A DNA stretch of 64,000 nucleotides from Hetaerina americana. Taxonomy: Eukaryota > Arthropoda > Insecta > Odonata > Calopterygidae. Position numbers and translations under genes: made by a program. Every line of letters starts with the position of its first letter. Position 1 is the first letter of the stretch. The notes below the pieces were generated by a model. That model did no database searches. It was not told the origin of the DNA and worked only from the letters and a program-made list of their open reading frames with translations. The stretch spans positions 15,060,911 through 15,124,910 of the forward strand of contig JAKTNV010000003.1 in NCBI GenBank assembly GCA_022747635.1. The letters are read 5' to 3'. Of this stretch, positions 57,010-64,000 are shown piece by piece.

Positions 57010-59742
57010 CTACTGAAGCCTGGGCCTCTTCTTCGCTGGGAGGGCATCTTGGCGATCCATACTCGCAATGGGGCGCTTATAGCGGTCCCACGTTGACACC
57101 TGGATCTCTCCGAGGCGTCGGATGGTGGCGACGTCTGAATCCGCAGCCCTCTCGAAGAATCTTCGAGACAGCTCCGGAAGAAGGACGTTCAGAGGTTCCA
57201 TGTTCCCGTCCTGGTGCATCTCTTCCACGCGGGCGTAGCGCCCGCATCCCAAGATGCACCGTAGCGCAGAGTTCTGCACCACTTGGATGAGAGCGAGGGT
57301 AGACTTCGGCACTCCTGACCATACCGGCGCTGCGTACGTGATGACAGGCAACACGCACGCTCGGTACAGTCGACGCTTCGTTTCCGAGCTCAGGACCCCC
57401 GGACGAATAATCGGCCGAAGCCGGTTAAGCGCCGCGAAGGCCTTCCCTCGGACACGTCGCGCTTGGGCGTTCCAAAGGAGTTTCCGGTCCATCAGCACTC
57501 CGAGGTAGGGAACCTCGGATTCCCACGGAAGGGTGACTCCATTCACCGACAGCTCCTCTTCTGTCGGCGCTCCTCTGCCGGTATGGAAGACGATTGCCTT
57601 CGTTTTCCCGGCATTGACTGCAAACCGCCAGCGACGATACCACGAAAGTAGCTCGTCGACGACGATCTGCAGCCTCTCCACGGCGAAAGATATTCGCCGG
57701 GAGCTGCACAGGAGCGCCGCGTCGTCCGCGTATAGTGACAGGACCTCGTGCCTCCCATGACTCCTGGGAATGTCATGGGAGAAGATGTTGAATAATACTG
57801 GCCCGAGAACCGAACCCTGGGGGACACCAGCGGAGATCCGGTGCACCCCAGAGAACGAGTCAGACCAGGAAACGACGAAGGTCCTGTCTCTTAGGTAGGA
57901 GCGGATCACCTCGATGATCCACGTCGGGAAGTGGAGTCTCCGCATCTTCAACAGCAGTGCCCGGTGCCAGACGCGATCAAACGCCTTGCTGACGTCGAAA
58001 AATGCGCCTGCCACCGACATCTTCCTGTTGAAGGCGTCCGTGATGAAGTCCGTGGTTCTCACCAGCTGATGGACCGTGGAATGCCGCTCGCGGAAGCCAA
58101 ACTGCTCATCCGGGAGGATGTCAGCCTCTCGGACGAAACCTACTATCGGCTCCTGCAGAAGTCTCTCGTACATCTTCCCGAATCCGTCGAGTAGAGAAAT
58201 GGGCCGGAAGTCTCCGGGTCCCACCTCCGTCCTCGACGTCTTCGGGAGACATATGATCCTCGCTCTCTTCCAAGTGGTCGGGAAATAGGAAATCCTGACA
58301 AAGCCGTTGTAGATGCTGGTCAGGTACGCCACCGCTGCATTCGGAAGTTCCCGGATGACGATATTGGGTATATCGTCATTTCCCGGGGCTTTCCTCTTGC
58401 GTAAGCAGCGTATCGTGCCCAGAACGTCCTCCTTCCGGAACTGGGGAGCAGCCTCAGCATCTTCAGGGGCAGCATTCACCGCTTCCTCCGACACCGCGAT
58501 CTCCTCCTCGATGGCCGCCGAATCCGCGTTCCGGGGGTTAGGACTGAAGGTGCCCTCGAGATAGGTCGCAAGCATTTCTGCCTTCGCCCCGGGAGATGTC
58601 GCCACCTCATCACCGCAGACGACGATGGGGTCCAGTCGCTGGCTTCCTCGCAGCTTCCTGCAGATCTTCCAGATCTCTTCCATGTCCTCCGCGCCATCCT
58701 CCCGCAAGAGATCCTCCCGTAGGTGCGCCTCCCAGTTGTCCGAGCGGACTTCCTGGAGGGCGCAGCGGACTTCCCGGTTAAGCGCATGTAGCTGCTGCCG
58801 AAGGTCGTCGGTCCTGTACCGCTGCCAGCGCCTGCGGATGTTATTCCGGCGCGTGATGAGTCCGCGAACCGGGGGAGGAAGCGGCACACGCAAGTAGTAC
58901 GAGCGCCTCTCCCTTCCAGGAATCGCAGCCTCAATGGCAGCGGTGACGGTAGCAGTGAGATGACCGACCATTTGGTCTGCCATCTCCTCCGATGTTGGTG
59001 GAGTCAGTTCCCTCGGCAGCTTACCAGCGATGAGCCCTCGGAAGGTCTTCCAGTCCGCGGCACGAAGGTCAAGTTGAGATCTGGCTGGAATCACTGGAAC
59101 TCTGGTCCCCAGCAACAGGATGGTCGGGTTATGATCCGACGACAGTTCAACACACGAGTGCATACTGAGAGACGTCCGGACACCACGTGAGATTGCAATG
59201 TCAAGGACGTCTCCAAGCTGGTGCGTCGCCGTCGCCGGACCAATCACCGTTAGTCCCTCGTCGTCTGCAAGCTCGCGGAGGGCTTGTCCTCTCGTGTTGA
59301 GAGACCTTGAATTCCAGGTGGGGTGCTTGGCGTTGAGGTCTCCCAGAATGATGGCCGGGCTGCCGTTTCCTAGTAGGTCCAGGATGAGATCCGGGTCCCA
59401 GGGCTTCCCTGGCGGGAAGTATAGGGAAGATATCCGGTGCCATCCTCCCCGCGTCCGGACGTCCACCGAGACAGCCTCCGCGTTCCGATGAGTGATCATT
59501 CGGCACGCTCGGTGTTCAATGTTATTCCGGACGAGGATGGCCGCACCTCCTGATGTTCGACCGCCCTGGCGCTGAAGGTTCCGATCAGACCTGAAGATGG
59601 TCCAGCCGGGGAGTCTCCATGCGTCGGACGGACGGAGATGCGTCTCATTGATGGCTGCATCGGCAGCATTCTTATCCTGGAGGAACGCCCGAAGTTCTTC
59701 ACGACGGCGAAGAATGCCGTTGGCGTTCCACTGGACGAGCAC
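57010..59742 (-). CDS. LINE ORF2: AP endonuclease and reverse transcriptase
   Basis: A 910-codon frame that copies element RNA into a nicked chromosomal target. Endonuclease, residues about 3-215: NAN near the start, INETHL at 31-36, GDLNAKH at 134-140, SDHNP at 202-206, all expected active-site residues. RT, about 440-720: KAPGNDDIPN at 451-460, FRPISLLDG near 512, motif A FFDVSKAFDRV at 581-591, motif B GVPQGSVLGP at 639-648, motif C YADD at 671-674. A post-RT region ends in KKRPRLQ; there is no RNase H. The first codon of the frame given is GTG, and no ATG occurs before the endonuclease begins; the frame opens after a TGA about 12 bases upstream and overlaps ORF1 in the +1 phase. Translation is thus probably coupled to ORF1 or begins at a non-ATG codon, or the start was mutated. 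I see no internal stop. Confidence 0.93.
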   Translation of the reverse strand: MLVQWNANGILRRREELRAFLQDKNAADAAINETHLRPSDAWRLPGWTIFRSDRNLQRQGGRTSGGAAILVRNNIEHRACRMITHRNAEAVSVDVRTRGGWHRISSLYFPPGKPWDPDLILDLLGNGSPAIILGDLNAKHPTWNSRSLNTRGQALRELADDEGLTVIGPATATHQLGDVLDIAISRGVRTSLSMHSCVELSSDHNPTILLLGTRVPVIPARSQLDLRAADWKTFRGLIAGKLPRELTPPTSEEMADQMVGHLTATVTAAIEAAIPGRERRSYYLRVPLPPPVRGLITRRNNIRRRWQRYRTDDLRQQLHALNREVRCALQEVRSDNWEAHLREDLLREDGAEDMEEIWKICRKLRGSQRLDPIVVCGDEVATSPGAKAEMLATYLEGTFSPNPRNADSAAIEEEIAVSEEAVNAAPEDAEAAPQFRKEDVLGTIRCLRKRKAPGNDDIPNIVIRELPNAAVAYLTSIYNGFVRISYFPTTWKRARIICLPKTSRTEVGPGDFRPISLLDGFGKMYERLLQEPIVGFVREADILPDEQFGFRERHSTVHQLVRTTDFITDAFNRKMSVAGAFFDVSKAFDRVWHRALLLKMRRLHFPTWIIEVIRSYLRDRTFVVSWSDSFSGVHRISAGVPQGSVLGPVLFNIFSHDIPRSHGRHEVLSLYADDAALLCSSRRISFAVERLQIVVDELLSWYRRWRFAVNAGKTKAIVFHTGRGAPTEEELSVNGVTLPWESEVPYLGVLMDRKLLWNAQARRVRGKAFAALNRLRPIIRPGVLSSETKRRLYRACVLPVITYAAPVWSGVPKSTLALIQVVQNSALRCILGCGRYARVEEMHQDGNMEPLNVLLPELSRRFFERAADSDVATIRRLGEIQVSTWDRYKRPIASMDRQDALPAKKRPRLQ

Positions 59743-61546
59743 TAGAGGGTCTCAACCCATGACTGGGTGAAGAAACCGATCTTGCGCTCGCCAGTTCCTC
59801 CAGGAGTGAGAGGAGCAGGAGCCCTTGCTTGCTGGTGATGTACCGCCTCAGAGTCTTGGAGATCGTCGCAACTGTCACCCAAAGCTCCTGGTCCTCCTGC
59901 AGAGCAATGGAGGCGACGGGAGCAACAGCCGCGGAAGCAATCTCTGGGTCACGGGGAGCGTTGGTCCTGACAAGGGCCGTCCTTGCCTGGTCCGGGGGTG
60001 CGTCGGTCGGCGGTGTTTTGGCCGGCTTTTCCGCTGCAGCTTCCTCCTTCTCCGCAGGAGCTAGAAGGGACTTCTTCTTCTTCTTTTTGGAAGACTTAGA
60101 GGGCACAGGCTTGGCGGCGCCTGCTGGCGTCGACGTTCCCCGGTCCTCTGCCGTACTCTCCTTCTCCATTGTCCCCGGAAGGACTTCCCCTTTGACTTTC
60201 GGGGCCGAGGTTGACAAGTCCTTGGTCCTCTCTGTGCTCGGGGGAGGGGAAGAGATCTGGTACCGGGCGTTTGTCGCCGTGTCTATCTCCATTTGGTCCT
60301 GAGAAGGGCCTTTTAAGATCGTGGCGAAGGATTTTCCCCCCTTCACTTTCTTCGCTGCAGCCCTTGCCGGCACAGGTTTCTTCGCCGGCTTCCCAGCAGC
60401 CGGAGCAACCTTTCTTTTCGCGTCGCCGTTTTCCTTGTGGCGGCGGAAGGCCTCCATCACCACAGGACAGCGTCGAGCAACAGCAGCGTGGTCACCTCCG
60501 CAGTTTGCGCAGATGGCTGCGTCAGTCCCCCCCCTGGAGCACTCCTCCACTCGATGGGCTCCAGCACACCGAAGGCACCTGGTGGCGCAGCGACATGCAA
60601 GGGAAATGTGCCCGAAGCGCATGCAGTTATTGCACTGCAACGGGCCACCTCCCCCACGGCACTGTTCCACCGTGACGAAGCAGTAGTGCAGCTTTCGGAT
60701 GTCCCTTGGCTGCACTGCTCTCGGCGTCCTCACGACATTCGCCACGTGGCGATCAATGGGGACCGGTTTCCCAGCCTCCATGACCGTCAGGCGACGAAGG
60801 CTTCTGACGACGTAGCCAAGTGACTGAAGGGCCGCAGTCACCTTGTCATCGCTGACCCACCGAGATACGCCCTTAATGAAAAGCTTCACCCCGGGAATTC
60901 TCTCGATGGGCTGAGTGTGGTATTGGATCCTCAAGGAATCCAGTACCGCAGTCGCCTTTCGGTGACCCTCAATGGTCTCGGTGACGAGTCGGATGGAAGA
61001 TCGCCTGACCTCCAATCCAAACTCGTCCCCGAGTTCCTTTTCCAGTCGCTCGATGAGCCCCTGGACGTCCGTGACGCCATACAGCACTATGGGAGGCGTC
61101 TTCCTTTTTGTCACCGTTGGTGCTCCTTCGGTGGCAGCAGGCATCGGGATGGCGTCGTCCGTAGGGGTTGACGTCTTCTTCTTCTTTGAGCCGACGACGG
61201 TAAAACCGTCGCCCGACTCGTCGCCCGAGTCCAGGGCTCGGGCAGCTCCCTCCTCATCACCTGGGAGCGCCGAAGACGAAGTTGGTTGCGAGGAAACCGG
61301 CAGCACCGTTTTTCTCGCTTCCTTCTTCCTCTTGGCGGTCTTGCGACCTTGCTGGTCGTCAACTCCAGTTTGGTCCTGAAAAGGGCCGCTGGAGCTATCC
61401 TGTGTCACCGTTGGTGCTGGATCTGTTTTTGTGGCAGGTACGTTGCCAGCGGTCTCCTTTGGTTTCGCCCTCCTCGGGATCGGGGAAGCCGACGCAGGAG
61501 CCGACTCCCCTCTCCCGAACACACGACGAAGGTCCTCAGGAGACAC
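59699..61546 (-). CDS. LINE ORF1: Gag-like RNA-binding protein, probable N-terminal frameshift
   Basis: A 615-codon frame encoding the element's nucleic-acid-binding protein. Residues 1-150 are disordered and charged. Residues about 215-300 (KLFIKGVSRWVSDDKVTAAL, then RKLHYCFVTVEQCRGGG) match the pre-C2HC domain of Jockey-type ORF1. Three zinc knuckles follow: C305/C308/H313/C318, C324/C327/H331/C336 and C346/C349/H353/C360. The C-terminal part is Lys/Ala/Pro-rich with a poly-Lys run. The frame as given starts at GTG and is open up to a TAA near 61638 without an ATG. An ATG at 61653-61651 begins MPRAVKADSALALPQ in another phase, and this probably is the true N terminus, joined by a 1-nt indel near 61600-61625. 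The copy may be slightly defective, or the indel may be an assembly error. Confidence 0.88.
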   Translation of the reverse strand: MSPEDLRRVFGRGESAPASASPIPRRAKPKETAGNVPATKTDPAPTVTQDSSSGPFQDQTGVDDQQGRKTAKRKKEARKTVLPVSSQPTSSSALPGDEEGAARALDSGDESGDGFTVVGSKKKKTSTPTDDAIPMPAATEGAPTVTKRKTPPIVLYGVTDVQGLIERLEKELGDEFGLEVRRSSIRLVTETIEGHRKATAVLDSLRIQYHTQPIERIPGVKLFIKGVSRWVSDDKVTAALQSLGYVVRSLRRLTVMEAGKPVPIDRHVANVVRTPRAVQPRDIRKLHYCFVTVEQCRGGGGPLQCNNCMRFGHISLACRCATRCLRCAGAHRVEECSRGGTDAAICANCGGDHAAVARRCPVVMEAFRRHKENGDAKRKVAPAAGKPAKKPVPARAAAKKVKGGKSFATILKGPSQDQMEIDTATNARYQISSPPPSTERTKDLSTSAPKVKGEVLPGTMEKESTAEDRGTSTPAGAAKPVPSKSSKKKKKKSLLAPAEKEEAAAEKPAKTPPTDAPPDQARTALVRTNAPRDPEIASAAVAPVASIALQEDQELWVTVATISKTLRRYITSKQGLLLLSLLEELASARSVSSPSHGLRPSSARPVERQRHSSPS

Positions 61547-61700
61547 AATTCCAGACGACGACGTCCTGTCGCCTGTTGATGCTGTACGGCGATGCCCTTC
61601 GTCCTCTCCTGAGGCAACGCGAGCGCTGAGTCGGCCTTAACTGCACGAGGCATAGCGGGCTCTCCCACTCTTGTGTGCTAAAAAATAACTCCTTGAAAAT

Positions 61701-62368
61701 ATACTTTCACCGGAGAATAAACGAAAGTCAATTACACGGTTAATATTCTTTCAATTGATCACCTCGACGCACATATTTCTTCATTTTGCGATTTTAATAT
61801 GATGAATTCATATACTATTTAGGACATAACTCATGATTATGTTAGGGAAATGAATGTTACAAAACATAGCACAGAGACAGATCAGATTATCTCTACAAGC
61901 GACACCGATCCCATCTGTTGGTAACAAATTGAGTAATATGCTGTAAAAGCTAACGCGGTGGCGTTCGAGAGGTCATTAGTCGTCCGGTTATTTCGTCGCT
62001 TTGGAACTCTCCCTCGGACCAATTATGAATAATTAAATGGTTTGGGTGTTAATTTTCCCACGCATTTATTAAAATCATTCGCCGGTCTGCTAAAGCAAGC
62101 CCTCCCTCCTCCGTCCGAAAAGACCTTCCAAACTTCGCCGACCCGTCCGCTAGCCACATCGGCGTGCAGTGCATTAATCACTTCGGCCAATTAGCCGAAA
62201 ACGTTATTGCGACGCGAGCCGAGGGCTCCGCTTCATTTTTTCCCATGGTCCAATTTCATTTCGTCGCTCACTTACTTCCTCGGTCCCTTTCGTTCAGTCA
62301 AGGGCCGACGCGTCGCCGCCGGCACTGGCGGCGCCGCGTCGCCGCCGACCCCGTACCATGTGGGCGCG

Positions 62369-62371
<3 letters not shown>
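61701..62371. other. Spacer, GC-rich toward the right
   Basis: AT-rich, then CpG-rich at 62160-62370. No feature is recognised before the microsatellite. Confidence 0.35.

Positions 62372-62433
<62 letters not shown>
62372..62433. repeat. (AT)n microsatellite, about 31 units
   Basis: An uninterrupted AT dinucleotide run of about 62 bases, directly after a GC-rich CpG-dense block (62300-62370). Frames crossing it give Tyr-Ile repeats and are not genes. Confidence 0.97.
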
Positions 62434-62437
<4 letters not shown>

Positions 62438-64000
62438 TTAAGAGCGGAAAGAAAAAAAAATAACCAAGCTGAGCGAGCGGATCCTTCATTAACACCGACT
62501 GGCGATTACCTTTCGCGTCCGGTAAATTTCCCTTTTTCCTTGTTTATCTTCATCTGACGCGCAACATGAGGCTGTATGTCACGTCCCGTTTACAGCTCTT
62601 ATCTGTTTAGTCTCAGCTTGCCCACTGTTTCTTTCGCACATGCGTTCATCATTTGCGGAGATTTTCGCCCAATTCGAATGCAGGATGAGGATTAGTGGTT
62701 TTTGTAAAATGGACCCGCTTAATCGTAACATGACGAACGAACAACAGAATCGTCGCACTCCTAGGCGATAATTTTCATCCCACTCGAATTTGAATTGTTC
62801 ATAAAAACGTGTATTTTAGTACACGCGATGGTTTAAGGTGTGAATAAGTGTTCTGTTCAATGCATGAGGACTGAAGGATTCTCTTAACTCCCTCTTATCT
62901 TCATTACATGCAATATGTTATTAGTATTTTGCTCCTTCATTATGAAAATATTCCGCGCCTTCACTACCTCCATCAACTATGGATATTATTCTCATGTATA
63001 TAGTTACTAAGAATGAGACCTGCCTAAGGTGATCGCCGATAGAAAGTATTAAAATAATTTAAAGTCAGTTTAGGGAGTTGCGTTGCGTGAAGATTATTAG
63101 CTGCACAAAGATTGCATTCATAAATTTTTTAAACGAAAGAGGACCATTCTCTCAACAAATTTCTAAGACATTCCATTAATGTTATTTCCACAGGTCAGAA
63201 CAAATGAAACTCTCTCTATGCAGGAAACGATAGATCGACAGCAAATCGATAAAACTAATGGAACCCAAATTAATGAGACGGGTTAAATAATATAAATATC
63301 TTTCGTTTCTAACTTTATCTTTACTTCTATGCCTTATTTAATTATACAGTTACAACAAAACCTAAGCTAATATACCTCAATTTTGTATTAACTTAAAACT
63401 TTTTAAATAAAAAATAGAGAAATGTAATGGTTGGATTACTGCTCGGAGAAATATATCGAATTCTAGATATAAAAATAACAAAAGGAGTGATACTGCTCAC
63501 CTTTCCGGTCTCTAATGACATTTCTGATAATTTAATGAAATAAAAATTTCATTGAAATTCTCTTCCCATCAAAGGTACAGATATCCAAATCATTACAAAA
63601 TATAGCATTACTCAGTGACGTCTTATTTTCCATAATAATGTCCTGTCTGTTGATACAATGCCCTTTTTCATACTACACCCATGTTGCAAATTTCAGGGTA
63701 ATGGTGGTTAAAAATGTTGACAACGCTATCCAATAAGAAATTCTCACTTTTAAATCATAAGAGCGTAACGCACATTACCTTTTGACCACTAGCATTGAGC
63801 TGAGCACGTAGAAGCCACTGGCGTCGCTGCGTGTTGAATCTTCATCCCCAGAAACCACATCGCAGAGGATACGGTCTACATGCATACGGGTTTAGGCAGC
63901 GTCGTAAATTCACGAGAGGAGACTGGGGCGTACGTGTCGTGTAACAAAAGGGCGATCCACGGCACCGGAATATACAGTACGTCCGTCAGGATCGAGAGCG
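62434..64000. other. AT-rich spacer to window end
   Basis: No gene, repeat or RNA is recognised. The last 220 bases are somewhat richer in GC but show no open frame of note. Confidence 0.35.

Larger units (their letters stand above)
56845..61692 (-). mobile_element. Jockey-like non-LTR retrotransposon, nearly complete
   Basis: A minus-strand element with ORF1 (59699-61546, probably from 61653) and ORF2 (57010-59742), a short leader of about 40 bases, and a 3' UTR of about 160 bases ending in six A residues (56850-56845). ORF order, zinc knuckles, N-terminal AP endonuclease and lack of RNase H fit the Jockey clade. The element is clearly more GC-rich than its surroundings. A direct repeat TTGAAAAT at 56826-56833 and 61693-61700 might be the target duplication, though then the A-run is not quite terminal. 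Ends are therefore approximate. Confidence 0.85.

Noticed and set aside
62207..62557. 116-codon frame with Tyr-Ile repeats
   Set aside because: Produced by the (AT)n microsatellite.

Overview
The window reads as eukaryotic, non-coding-rich chromosomal DNA from an arthropod, most likely an insect. The signs are AT-rich spacer, a Jockey-type non-LTR retrotransposon (a group known from arthropods), several tRNA-derived SINE families, a decayed mariner transposase and almost no uninterrupted coding sequence. The species cannot be fixed from the sequence alone. Nothing looks bacterial or organellar; there is no CRISPR array, operon or rRNA gene, and no true tRNA gene.

The one candidate host gene is a 525-codon open frame on the minus strand (10511-12088). 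It encodes an unrecognised, charged, Ser/Lys-rich protein with a CxxC...CxxC motif near its C terminus. An AATAAA lies 50 bases after its stop, and a possible splice donor lies just inside its end.

The best-preserved mobile element is a minus-strand Jockey-like LINE at about 56845-61692. It has an ORF1 with three zinc knuckles (59699-61546, probable true start at 61653 in another frame) and an overlapping ORF2 endonuclease/reverse transcriptase (57010-59742). All catalytic motifs that I can see are intact. Neither long frame begins with ATG, and ORF1 seems to need one frameshift near its N terminus.

Older mobile-element debris, found by translating the spacer by eye: C-terminal LINE fragments at 2325-2530, 40090-40453 and 43462-43990; CR1/L2-like reverse transcriptase relics at 7273-7464 and 28561-29640; three short repeats resembling LINE 3' ends near 8 kb and 17 kb; and a mariner transposase fragment at 31135-31373. 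Three tRNA-derived SINE families are present: A at about 38.0, 42.1-42.3, 50.3, 51.8 and 52.1 kb; B at 27.9, 36.0 and 50.9 kb; C at 48.5 kb. Family A copies repeatedly lie head-to-head.

The rest is spacer or possible intron in two textures. One is AT-rich DNA with several near-perfect hairpins (1.1, 7.1, 7.6, 19.4 and 27.8 kb). The other is islands of strongly strand-asymmetric DNA, purine/G-rich or pyrimidine/C-rich, 0.2-0.9 kb long. These produce many long spurious frames and sometimes flip skew abruptly (26.6, 42.9, 45.3 and 47.4 kb). I found no convincing new multi-gene system. The most unusual items are the head-to-head SINE A arrangement, the hairpins with unrelated arms and the ATG-less ORF1/ORF2 pair of the LINE.
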